Shown here: one piece after another, positions 7,996-13,407 of the stretch | How positions within the stretch are numbered: position 1 is the first letter of the stretch | How the letters are laid out: each line of letters opens with the position of its first letter | From: a virus | Virus record (IMG/VR): IMGVR_UViG_3300046011_005547 | Coordinates: 1 to 23,988 of that record | DNA length: 23,988 bases | Reading direction: 5' to 3' (one strand) | Position numbers and translations under genes: made by a program | The notes under the pieces: generated by a model | Told to the model about the DNA's origin: nothing | Database searches by the model: none | What the model saw: only the letters and a program-made list of their open reading frames with translations

Positions 7996-8699
7996 AGATT
8001 TAGCCCGTGCTGCTCAGGCTTTGGCGGCTCGTGCGGGATCAGCGGCGCCTGCCGGTAGGCGTCCTCAATCCGTCGGCAAGCGATGTCGAAGTATTTTGGC
8101 TCGCGCTCGATGCCGATGAACTTGCGGCCCATTTGCGCACAAGCAACGCCAGTAGTCCCGCTGCCCATGAATGGATCAAGAATTACGTTTGCGTCAAGCT
8201 TCAGCATAATGCGGACCATCAGCTTTACCGGCTTTTGCGTCGGATGCTGCAACTGTTCGCCACGCGCAATATTAGCGGCCGGAAGATTTTGAAATAGCGC
8301 TGGATCACGAAGAACGGATTCCTGCCGCTTTCCAACCCACTTTGACTTGTCTCCCGTAATGTATATCTCCTCATGTGTCAATTTCCAGGGGAACTTCAAA
8401 TCGCCCATCCCGACGTGAGACCCTTTGTCCCAAACCAGCGTGATGTGAACGCCGCTAGGTTTCGGACACTTTGGAGACCCGAACCAAACGCCCGCGTCCG
8501 CGCGAACTGCAGCAAAAACAGCATCGCGAATTGCCGTGGATTCGTCCCCGACAATAACCTCGTTTGACTTATTAACCGCTACGTTTAATCCATACGGCGG
8601 ATCAGTAATCACCGCGTCCACCTTTGGCAGCGTCGGTAATATTTCAAAGCAATCGCCAAGATAAAGCGTAGCGTCGCCGATACGCTCAACCCTACTCAT
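7992..8699 (-). CDS. DNA methyltransferase, beta-class (probably N6-adenine)
   Basis: A 235-residue protein. The ATG at 8697-8699 is chosen because the real fold begins there (MSRVERIGDATLYLGDC) and an AGGAG site lies about 8 bases upstream; earlier in-frame sequence is a shadow of the Cys-rich gene. The catalytic motif DPPY is at residues 33-36 and the SAM-binding DPFMGSGTT at 175-183. This motif order is that of beta-class amino-methyltransferases, and DPPY favours adenine as target. No restriction enzyme neighbour is seen, so it is an orphan phage methylase, likely protecting phage DNA or influencing replication and expression. The first overlap is with the Cys-rich ORF, the last with the nuclease-like ORF. 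Confidence 0.93.
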   Translation of the reverse strand: MSRVERIGDATLYLGDCFEILPTLPKVDAVITDPPYGLNVAVNKSNEVIVGDESTAIRDAVFAAVRADAGVWFGSPKCPKPSGVHITLVWDKGSHVGMGDLKFPWKLTHEEIYITGDKSKWVGKRQESVLRDPALFQNLPAANIARGEQLQHPTQKPVKLMVRIMLKLDANVILDPFMGSGTTGVACAQMGRKFIGIEREPKYFDIACRRIEDAYRQAPLIPHEPPKPEQHGLNL

Positions 8700-8857
8700 C
8701 CCCGCCGCTCCTGATGCCAGTCCCCGCGGCACCGATCCATCGCCAATTGCACCGCGACTTTCGCCCGCCCCCACCACCGCAGCGTGCGCGACTCGGCGCA
8801 CAGCAGCGCGGCGGATGCGTCGTCCTGGCGCGCGTGGCGGCAGGTGCGGCAGGTCAC
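8696..8857 (-). CDS. Small Cys-rich (zinc-ribbon-like) protein
   Basis: A 53-residue ORF starting GTG at 8855-8857 and reading VTCRTCRHARQDDASAALLC, with later Cys in DRCRGDW. The CxxCxH start with two further Cys suggests a small zinc-binding fold common among phage mini-proteins. The stop overlaps the methyltransferase start (ATGA), and the start lies four bases after the stop of the upstream gene with a GAG-type site nearby. The function is unknown. Confidence 0.6.
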   Translation of the reverse strand: MTCRTCRHARQDDASAALLCAESRTLRWWGRAKVAVQLAMDRCRGDWHQERRG

Positions 8858-9699
8858 GGGCTTACTCGCGATTGATCGATAGCGTGCCCAGCGCCGCCGT
8901 TTGCTGCCCCGACTCGATCTGAACCTTCGCGATCTTGATTTCCGAGTAGAACGACTCGTGGATCTGCGCGGCCAGCTTCGTGATTCTCGCCGCCTCGTCG
9001 ATCTTCACTTCCCCGTTCTTTACCCCGAGCATCATATTGACTAGAAACTCCCTCAGTTCCCCGGTGGTTTTGATTCTTGCAGCCATTGCGCAACTCCTTT
9101 ATTAGCCGGTTGATTTCGCTCCGCGTCTTGGCAAGTTCCGCTTCGCGTAGTTCTGCCTTGCGCCATTTCATGGCACAAGGCCCACAAAGGTGAATGTTTC
9201 GGTAGCATCGAAATGAACGCCCAACTTTCTCAACAACCCCGACAGTCTTTCGCGCCTGTCTGCGTTTGCACGCGCACAACCCATAGATTGCGCACCACTC
9301 GCGCCCCGGCCAAGCATTGGCGTCCGCCACAGCGGCATTCCATGTTTGCTCTCGCCATTGCGCAAGCGCATTGGTTCCGTCTAGCAAAAACCATTCGCGA
9401 TGCTCGCGCAGAGCTTCTTCGCGCGCATCTTCGTCGTGCCAAGGATCGTTTACCCAGCGTCCGCGGAAATAGCACCCAAGGCCCGCAAATTGATCCGTTG
9501 CATGCGGGTCGTAGTAGTTGACACCGAACGCCCTTGCCGTGTTCCGTGCCATGCTGCTGTACCGATGCGACAGCGCCCAAACAACCGAAACGAAACGCTC
9601 CGCAGAAAACGACCGGTCGCGCGTCAATCGAGCCAACACGCGCGATACTTTTTCGGCCGGCCGCAGATAGCGCCACGTTTGATAGAACCGCGACCACAC
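8854..9699 (-). CDS. Hypothetical zinc-finger-like early protein with C-terminus overlapping the next gene
   Basis: A 281-codon frame from a GTG (9697-9699) that shares one base with the stop of the preceding micro-ORF. The first ~200 residues look genuine: a helical N-terminus (VWSRFYQTWRYLRPAEKVSR) and a Cys cluster with CAIYGLCACKRR, then RCYRNIHLCGPCAMKWRK, suggesting one or two metal sites. After INRLIKELRNG, at about 9070, the frame runs through the next gene and becomes Gly-, Arg- and Asp-rich, which looks like out-of-frame translation. A lost stop or a frameshift may have extended it. The role is unknown; position among replication genes suggests DNA metabolism. Confidence 0.55.
   Translation of the reverse strand: MWSRFYQTWRYLRPAEKVSRVLARLTRDRSFSAERFVSVVWALSHRYSSMARNTARAFGVNYYDPHATDQFAGLGCYFRGRWVNDPWHDEDAREEALREHREWFLLDGTNALAQWREQTWNAAVADANAWPGREWCAIYGLCACKRRQARKTVGVVEKVGRSFRCYRNIHLCGPCAMKWRKAELREAELAKTRSEINRLIKELRNGCKNQNHRGTEGVSSQYDARGKERGSEDRRGGENHEAGRADPRVVLLGNQDREGSDRVGAANGGAGHAIDQSRVSP
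8862..9086 (-). CDS. Small helical hypothetical protein
   Basis: A 74-residue protein starting MAARIKTTGELREFLVNMML. It has a very good AAGGAG ribosome binding site about 8 bases before the ATG. The body is a single long amphipathic region (AARITKLAAQIHESFYSEIK), probably forming helical bundles or a coiled coil. The gene lies in another frame within the 3' part of the longer ORF at 8854-9699, and its strong site makes it the better-supported gene in that overlap. The family is not recognised. Confidence 0.75.
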   Translation of the reverse strand: MAARIKTTGELREFLVNMMLGVKNGEVKIDEAARITKLAAQIHESFYSEIKIAKVQIESGQQTAALGTLSINRE

Positions 9700-9773
9700 T
9701 ACCGCCGCCCCCGGCTGAATTCGTACACCCGCCCTTCCGTATCGCGCATCGGCTCGTGGTAGCGACCGGTCAT
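9699..9773 (-). CDS. Micro-ORF (24 aa) after the P-like gene
   Basis: MTGRYHEPMRDTEGRVYEFS followed by RGRR. The ATG overlaps the stop of the P-like gene (ATGA), and the stop shares a base with the GTG start of the next gene. The perfect tiling is the only support. It may be a real small peptide or a translational bridge. No function can be assigned. Confidence 0.4.
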   Translation of the reverse strand: MTGRYHEPMRDTEGRVYEFSRGRR

Positions 9774-10162
9774 GCCTGCTCCGGCATGCGCTTGACGGCC
9801 CCGGCCAGCATGGCCCGGATGCGCGCCAACTGCTCGGCACCGCGCGCAATCTCCTCCGGCGTGCGCCGCGGAACCGGCAGTGCTCGCCGATGTTCCGGCG
9901 CAGGCACCTTCGACTCCACCAGCCGCACGAATTCCGGCAGCGTCGGCGGCCACGCGCCACACTCAGCCGGCATCGCCCGCACCGCCTCGGCCAATACGTC
10001 GCGCGGGAACCGACCAAGCGCACCCGCCCAGGTCGCCTTGACCTGCTCCGGATTCACGCCAGTCCACATCGCCGACATCTTCTGCACCCCGTACGCGGCG
10101 GTCATCCGCTCGAAGATGCGCTCCACCCATGCCGCCGGCAGCGGCTCGCAAGTCGATGACAT
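9770..10162 (-). CDS. Lambda P-like replication protein (helicase loader type)
   Basis: A 130-residue protein from the ATG at 10160-10162, with a GGGAG site six bases upstream (MSSTCEPLPAAWVERIFERM). A GTG two codons earlier is possible. The pattern WVERIFERMTAAYG, then NPEQVKATWAGALGRFPRDV and WPPTLPEFVRLVE is typical of phage replication P-type proteins, which load the host replicative helicase. It is shorter than lambda P and has no visible ATPase motif, as expected for P-type rather than DnaC-type loaders. It overlaps the 3' end of the upstream ORF and the next micro-ORF. Confidence 0.65.
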   Translation of the reverse strand: MSSTCEPLPAAWVERIFERMTAAYGVQKMSAMWTGVNPEQVKATWAGALGRFPRDVLAEAVRAMPAECGAWPPTLPEFVRLVESKVPAPEHRRALPVPRRTPEEIARGAEQLARIRAMLAGAVKRMPEQA

Positions 10163-10415
10163 TCGCACTCCCAGTCAACGCCGCGAGCGTCGCTTGGCGG
10201 GCGTCCGCCTGCGGCGAAAGGCGCGGCACCCGTTTGAACCAGTTAGCCACGAACTTTGGCGCGGACTTCGGGCTTGCGGGCCGCCGCGTCGGGTTCGTCT
10301 CCAGCCAGATCACCATCCGGGCGAATTCATGCTCCGCGGTCGGATGCAGCTTGCAGTACGCGGCGTATACGTCCGCGGGCATTTCGTAGGGACCGGCTTT
10401 TGTGGTCAATCTCAT
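9963..10415 (-). CDS. Replication-associated hypothetical protein (helical NP..W motif)
   Basis: A 150-codon frame starting MRLTTKAGPYEMPADVYAAY. The stretch MVIWLETNPTRRPASPKSAP followed by KFVANWFKRV matches a motif often seen near the C-terminus of phage replication initiators and helicase-loader partners (W..NP..R...F...W). After about residue 85 the frame overlaps the P-like gene by 200 bases and turns into unlikely Gly/Arg/Asp sequence, so the functional protein is probably about 85-90 residues with an extended tail. The ribosome binding site is weak (GAAGG about 11 bases away). It may be the O-partner remnant of an O/P pair; a full O-like initiator is not seen. Confidence 0.55.
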   Translation of the reverse strand: MRLTTKAGPYEMPADVYAAYCKLHPTAEHEFARMVIWLETNPTRRPASPKSAPKFVANWFKRVPRLSPQADARQATLAALTGSANVIDLRAAAGGMGGAHLRADDRRVRGAEDVGDVDWRESGAGQGDLGGCAWSVPARRIGRGGAGDAG

Positions 10416-10725
10416 GCCTGTGGGGCCTTCGCTGTTGTGCTTCCTGCAGTGCTTTAGCCAGCATCGGCAAAAACTCTCCCTAACCTCACGGATGTGAAGT
10501 TAAGAAGGCATCGGCGTCTATGCAGGTTGTCTACGGCGCTGCCAACGCCGCATCCCTTCGCCCAACCCGCGCGGGCAGCTAGCCCACAACTCCAAGCGGC
10601 ACGCGGTTAAGAGGGATTGCACCTCCCGCGCACTTCGCTTTACGTCCGATCGACGGCTGCCCTTTCCTTCCGCGCAGCGAGGCAGCAGCGCTCTTCGTTA
10701 CGGCCCGGAGTGCCGCATTAGTCGT
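10416..10725. other. Non-coding gap in the leftward early operon
   Basis: About 310 bases without a convincing gene on either strand. A 45-codon minus-strand frame from an ATG at 10463-10465 exists but is not convincing. The stretch contains the inverted repeat at 10482-10503, two copies of GCATCGGC (10462-10469 and 10509-10516), a GGCG/CGCC hairpin near 10540 and several GC-rich stems. It directly precedes replication-type genes, so it could hold a promoter, an operator or part of the replication origin. No iteron array typical of lambda O is visible. Confidence 0.5.
10482..10503. promoter_or_regulatory. Operator-like inverted repeat
   Basis: TAACCTCAC and GTGAAGTTA are 9-base half-sites (8 of 9 complementary) around a GGAT centre. 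The sequence differs from the AAGCATGCTT operators of the immunity region, so another regulator, such as the HTH proteins at 10726-10920 or 11353-11553, may bind it. No clear promoter boxes were found beside it. Confidence 0.45.
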
Positions 10726-10920
10726 TCAGCCCATCCGATACCGCGCGACGTGCTTCCCCGTCGGCGTCTTAATCTTCTCGACCACGATGGGATGCCCCAT
10801 CTGCCTAAGCTCAAGCACGCGGCTCGCCAGCCGGAAGCATCCGAACTCGTGCAGCGCCTCCAGCGGCGTGATCGCGCGGCCGGCGCGCAATGCGTCGAGC
10901 ACCATCTGCGTCTGCGTCAT
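10726..10920 (-). CDS. Small helix-turn-helix protein
   Basis: A 64-residue protein (MTQTQMVLDALRAGRAITPL, then EALHEFGCFRLASRVLELRQ). The pattern VLDALRAG..ITPLEAL..FG..RLASRV.EL is the winged-HTH pattern of small phage regulators, and the basic C-terminal GKHVARYRMG would be the wing. The ATG overlaps the preceding stop (ATGA). It is probably a DNA-binding regulator of the early operon or a replication cofactor. The large non-coding gap with an inverted repeat follows it. Confidence 0.75.
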   Translation of the reverse strand: MTQTQMVLDALRAGRAITPLEALHEFGCFRLASRVLELRQMGHPIVVEKIKTPTGKHVARYRMG

Positions 10921-11273
10921 CGCGTCCCTCCATCGAATCGCACAAATTCGCGCAGCGGCCTGACCTCGCGGCCGTCGAGCAGCCGCACGCGGACCTGGTG
11001 TCCGCTCGTGCGCACGACCGTCCCGCGCTCACCCGCCAGCGCGCCGCAGACCACCACGACCGGCGAACCCGCCGGCGGCAGTCCAACGCCGCCCGTGTCC
11101 TGCAGCCACTGCGCCAGCCGCGCGCGGTGACGCTCGCCGAGCGCGATGTCTCGCCACTCGCGATCCGTGCGATCGCCGCCCGACAGGAGCCAGTGCCGCG
11201 ACCCGCGCGGCTGCCGACGATGCGCCGCCAGCGCCTCCGGATCTGCGGCCAGAATGCCGGTCAGCCGAGCCAC
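10917..11273 (-). CDS. Hypothetical protein with KOW-like C-terminus
   Basis: A 118-residue protein from a GTG at 11271-11273, which overlaps the end of the preceding mini-gene by 13 bases; the longer upstream frame is a shadow of that gene. The N-terminal half (SRHWLLSGGDRTDREWRDIA, then LGERHRARLAQWL) is helical. The C-terminal half (VVVCGALAGERGTVVRTSGH, then QVRVRLLDGREV) is a beta-rich KOW/SH3-like pattern found in ribosomal proteins and NusG. That could mean RNA or transcription-complex binding, but the assignment rests on a short motif. It belongs to the early leftward operon. Confidence 0.65.
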   Translation of the reverse strand: MARLTGILAADPEALAAHRRQPRGSRHWLLSGGDRTDREWRDIALGERHRARLAQWLQDTGGVGLPPAGSPVVVVCGALAGERGTVVRTSGHQVRVRLLDGREVRPLREFVRFDGGTR

Positions 11274-11353
11274 GGCGCGTCGTCCGCAGGCGGCGGCACG
11301 GGAACCGGGTGCGGGAGCCGGCCGAAGGGCCAACGCGGGTCGCTGCGGTCCAT
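11261..11353 (-). CDS. Micro-ORF (30 aa), Pro-rich
   Basis: MDRSDPRWPFGRLPHPVPVP followed by PPADDAPWLG. The ATG shares a base with the Cro-like stop (TGATG), and the 3' end overlaps the next gene. Tiling with both neighbours supports translation. The content, Pro- and Trp-rich, is not informative about function. Confidence 0.45.
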   Translation of the reverse strand: MDRSDPRWPFGRLPHPVPVPPPADDAPWLG

Positions 11354-11553
11354 CAGGCGGACTCCTGCGGGCTTTCGTCGGCGACCGGGAATCCCAGCGC
11401 CACCAGTTGCCACACCCGCCCCTCCGGCAAGTCGTTTTCGCCCCACTGCGACACGGCCGAAACCGTGACGCCTAGGCGCTCCGCTAGCTGAGAGGGCGTC
11501 CCGCCGGCCCACGCGATGGCGGCCGATTTGCTGATGGTTGGAATCCGCGACAT
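11353..11553 (-). CDS. Cro/YdaS-like DNA-binding regulator
   Basis: A 66-residue protein. Residues 13-45 form a helix-turn-helix (AIAWAGGTPSQLAERLGVTV followed by SAVSQWGENDLPEG) of the Cro/YdaS type. It is the first gene of the leftward early operon and is transcribed divergently from the CI-like repressor, the position of cro. The predicted promoter (-10 box at 11561-11566) places the transcription start within one or two bases of the ATG at 11551-11553, so the mRNA may be nearly leaderless. It likely binds the shared AAGCATGCTT operators and favours lytic growth. Confidence 0.82.
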   Translation of the reverse strand: MSRIPTISKSAAIAWAGGTPSQLAERLGVTVSAVSQWGENDLPEGRVWQLVALGFPVADESPQESA

Positions 11554-11560
11554 GGCCCCA

Positions 11561-11590
11561 ACCTTAGCATGCTGAAAGCCGAAACGTCAA
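11561..11590 (-). promoter_or_regulatory. Leftward early promoter (PR-like)
   Basis: Reading leftward: TTGACG (11585-11590), an 18-base spacer, then TAAGGT (11561-11566). The perfect palindrome at 11588-11599 overlaps the -35 box and the palindrome at 11564-11575 overlaps the -10 box, so a bound repressor would block polymerase. It drives the Cro-like gene and presumably the whole leftward early operon. Confidence 0.65.
11564..11575. promoter_or_regulatory. Repressor operator (OR-a)
   Basis: TTAGCATGCTGA, with the palindromic core AGCATGCT. It covers the -10 region of the leftward promoter. Its centre is 24 bases from the next operator, suggesting two dimers on a similar helix face. Confidence 0.6.
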
Positions 11591-11599
11591 GCATGCTTG
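11588..11599. promoter_or_regulatory. Repressor operator (OR-b), perfect palindrome
   Basis: CAAGCATGCTTG is a perfect 12-base palindrome overlapping the leftward -35 box. It also lies about 30 bases upstream of the repressor start, so it may set autoregulation of the repressor gene. Confidence 0.65.
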
Positions 11600-11625
11600 G
11601 GGGGGCGACCGTGTACCATATTTGT

Positions 11626-12012
11626 ATGAGCGACATCGGCGACCGCATCAGACGGTTACGCCAGGCTCGGGGGGAAAGGTTGACGGACTTGGGGGCGGCC
11701 GCCGGGCTATCGGCGTCGGCGGTTCACCAGTGGGAATCCGGCACAACCAAGGGCCTACGGCCGGCCAACCTGATTGCCGTGGCGGACCACTACAACGTTT
11801 CCATCCGCTGGCTGGTCACGGGTGTAGGCCCGCAGCACTTGGTCGCGGCCCGGACCGCGTTCGAAGTGCAGGCAATCAACCTGTTCCGCAAGCTCACGCC
11901 TGACGGCCAGCACGCCGCGCTTGCGCACCTGAACTGGATGCTTGCGCAGGAAAGCCCCCGCGCAGAGCGGTCGGCGGACAACCCGTTCCCGAACGCTATA
12001 CAGCCCGAGTAG
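11626..12012 (+). CDS. CI-like repressor, short form without S24 peptidase domain
   Basis: A 128-residue protein. Residues 1-60 are an HTH_3/Xre domain (IGDRIRRLRQARGERLTDLG, with the recognition part LSASAVHQWESGTTKG). The rest (ISIRWLV-type turn, then a helical tail) is only ~65 residues and lacks the Ala-Gly cleavage site and Ser/Lys dyad of LexA/CI proteins, so RecA-triggered self-cleavage is not expected. The ATG at 11626 fits the start of the HTH fold; no ribosome binding site precedes it, and a TACCAT box at 11614-11619 would give a leaderless transcript, as with lambda cI from PRM. It sits between the two operator regions and most likely maintains lysogeny. A T-rich tract (12028-12034) follows the stop. 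Confidence 0.85.
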   Translation: MSDIGDRIRRLRQARGERLTDLGAAAGLSASAVHQWESGTTKGLRPANLIAVADHYNVSIRWLVTGVGPQHLVAARTAFEVQAINLFRKLTPDGQHAALAHLNWMLAQESPRAERSADNPFPNAIQPE

Positions 12013-12043
12013 GCGCAGGAACCCCTCTTTTTTTGCCCGTCGC

Positions 12044-12087
12044 TTAAGGATGCTTGACTTCCTGCGGCCGCTCGCTTAAGATTGCTC
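12044..12087 (+). promoter_or_regulatory. Rightward early promoter (PL-like) with two operator-like sites
   Basis: TTGACT (12054-12059) and TAAGAT (12077-12082) are separated by exactly 17 bases, the best promoter in the window. AAGGATGCTT (12046-12055) overlaps the -35 box just as in the leftward promoter (AAGCATGCTTGAC there, AAGGATGCTTGAC here). A weaker copy, AAGATTGCTC (12078-12087), covers the -10 box. The repeat CGCTTAAGNATGCT-like string occurs twice. It should drive the recombination operon and be shut by the CI-like repressor. Confidence 0.7.
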
Positions 12088-12090
12088 CAT

Positions 12091-12107
12091 CGCCGCACCC
12101 CGCGGCG
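12091..12107 (+). promoter_or_regulatory. 5'-UTR hairpin before the first recombination-operon gene
   Basis: CGCCGC pairs with GCGGCG over the 5-base loop ACCCC, starting at the predicted transcription start and ending two bases before the AGGAG ribosome binding site (12109-12113). It may protect the 5' end or affect translation. The stem/loop size is boxB-like, but the loop is not of the known boxB type. Confidence 0.45.
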
Positions 12108-12119
12108 CAGGAGAGCCCG

Positions 12120-12470
12120 ATGCACACCGACCCGGCCTTGATTGACGCCTACCGGCACACGGCGCGCGCGGTGCGACGCGAGCAGGCGCGCAACGAATTC
12201 ATCGACGTCCGCGTGGGCGAGCTCATCTGCATGTTCGACCGCGACCCCGCGCAGCCGATTGCGGCAATTTTTGCCTACGGCCCGCGCGTGGAGATGCGCG
12301 AAGACGTTGTGGCGTTCGCGATCGAAACCGACGGCAGCCCCGACTTGCTGCTCGGCCGGGCGCTCACGTGCCCGCTCGTGCGGCGCGACCTGGTGGCCCG
12401 GTACGCGCTTGCGCGGGCCGAGGTGGAAGCCGACCGGCTGGCCAACGAGTTCGACGATCAGGAGGGCTAG
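12120..12470 (+). CDS. Hypothetical first gene of the recombination operon
   Basis: A 116-residue protein starting MHTDPALIDAYRHTARAVRR. An AGGAGA site lies six bases before the ATG. It has an N-terminal helix, a beta-rich middle (DVRVGELICMFDRDPAQPIA, then FAYGPRVEMRED) and an acidic, helical C-terminus (VEADRLANEFDDQEG). The family is not recognised. As the first gene after the PL-like promoter it occupies the place of early lambda PL products such as N or accessory host-takeover proteins, but it lacks the Arg-rich N-terminus of N. Confidence 0.75.
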   Translation: MHTDPALIDAYRHTARAVRREQARNEFIDVRVGELICMFDRDPAQPIAAIFAYGPRVEMREDVVAFAIETDGSPDLLLGRALTCPLVRRDLVARYALARAEVEADRLANEFDDQEG

Positions 12471-12662
12471 ATGGCTACTTTGTTCTCGCGGCGCGCGATG
12501 AAGCGCGCGGACCCTAACCCGCACGGCCTGACGTGGGCTGACATCCAGCGGCCCCAGCCGCCGCGCCCACCAAGCGGGCTCGCGTTGGCGCTCTTCATGG
12601 CCGGCGCAATCGGTTTTGCCGCCGGCGTCGCGCTGGTGCTGATGGCGACGGGAGCCGCGTGA
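12471..12662 (+). CDS. Small single-TM membrane protein
   Basis: A 63-residue protein beginning immediately after the previous stop, with an AGGAGG site five bases before the ATG. The N-terminus is basic and Pro-rich (MATLFSRRAMKRADPNPHGL), followed by one hydrophobic helix (about residues 37-60: LALALFMAGAIGFAAGVALV). Basic N-terminus and short C-terminus predict N-in topology. Small early membrane proteins of this kind are often linked to superinfection exclusion or host modulation, which is inference here. Confidence 0.7.
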   Translation: MATLFSRRAMKRADPNPHGLTWADIQRPQPPRPPSGLALALFMAGAIGFAAGVALVLMATGAA

Positions 12663-12778
12663 TGTACCTCGACCTGCTGATCGACTTCCTGCGCGCCGCC
12701 GCGCAGATCGCAGCCGCGGCGTTCGTCGGCTGGTTTGCCGCGGCAGGCGCGGCGTGGATTTTTGGAGGGATGCTGTGA
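12662..12778 (+). CDS. Small membrane peptide (38 aa)
   Basis: MYLDLLIDFLRAAAQIAAAA followed by FVGWFAAAGAAWIFGGML. The ATG shares one base with the previous stop (TGATG) and the stop overlaps the ERF start (GTGA). Nearly the entire chain is hydrophobic or Ala-rich and could be one amphipathic plus one membrane helix. Coupled overlaps at both ends support translation. It may work with the adjacent membrane protein. Confidence 0.6.
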   Translation: MYLDLLIDFLRAAAQIAAAAFVGWFAAAGAAWIFGGML

Positions 12779-13407
12779 AAATGGAAACACCGTTCGACTC
12801 GCCGCCGGCCGCAGCGCCGTCGGCACAACTGCACGCCGCGATGGCGCGCGCGTTCGCGCAGATCGAAGGCGCGGTGAAAGGCAAAACCAACCCCGCATTC
12901 CGCTCGAAGTACGCCGACCTGGCCGCGGTGGTCGATGCCATCAAGCCCGCGCTGTGCGAGCACGGGCTGTGGTTCCTGCAGCGCACCAGCCGCGCGGACG
13001 GCGGGGTGTGCGTCGAAACCGTGATCCTGCACGCCAGCGGCGAGTCGATGTCGTGCGGCACGCTCTACATGCCAGCGACGAAACAGGACGCACAGGGCTA
13101 CGGCTCCGCGCTCACATACGCGCGCCGGTACAGTCTGATGGCGGCGTTCGGCGTGCCAGCCGAGGACGACGACGGCAACGCGGCGGCGGGCCGTGGCAAC
13201 GGCCGCCAGGACGCGCCAGAGCCGCCCGCGGCGGGCGAGACGGACGAGATGCTGTCCGCGCTGCGGGAAGCCGCTACGCAGGGTTCTGCGGCCTTGCAGC
13301 GGGTGTTCGCCGCGCTACCGAACGGCGCGGCCAAGCGCGCGGTGTGGGACACGCACGCCGCGTCGCTCAAGACCGCGGCGGCGAAGGCTGACACGGTGGC
13401 GGCGTGA
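12775..13407 (+). CDS. erf: ERF-family single-strand annealing protein
   Basis: A 210-residue recombinase mediator that anneals complementary ssDNA, used for circularisation and recombination. The ERF signature is clear: KTNPAFRSKYADLAAVVDAI, then LCEHGLWFLQ, and GYGSALTYARRYSLMAAFGV followed by an acidic EDDDGN linker. The C-terminal ~70 residues are a variable Ala-rich tail. GTG at 12775 is chosen as start because it overlaps the previous stop (GTGA) and has a GGAGG site six bases upstream; an ATG two codons later is spaced less well. It is followed by the exonuclease and an SSB-tip protein, a complete recombination cassette. Confidence 0.92.
   Translation: MKMETPFDSPPAAAPSAQLHAAMARAFAQIEGAVKGKTNPAFRSKYADLAAVVDAIKPALCEHGLWFLQRTSRADGGVCVETVILHASGESMSCGTLYMPATKQDAQGYGSALTYARRYSLMAAFGVPAEDDDGNAAAGRGNGRQDAPEPPAAGETDEMLSALREAATQGSAALQRVFAALPNGAAKRAVWDTHAASLKTAAAKADTVAA

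Noticed and set aside
10328-10465. 45-codon minus-strand ORF starting at 10463-10465
   Set aside because: Weak ribosome binding site spacing, basic low-information sequence, and it overlaps the better-supported gene starting at 10415 out of frame.
11790-13061. 423-codon minus-strand frame across the immunity region
   Set aside because: It would cross the repressor, the PL-like promoter and several coupled genes, and has shadow-type composition.
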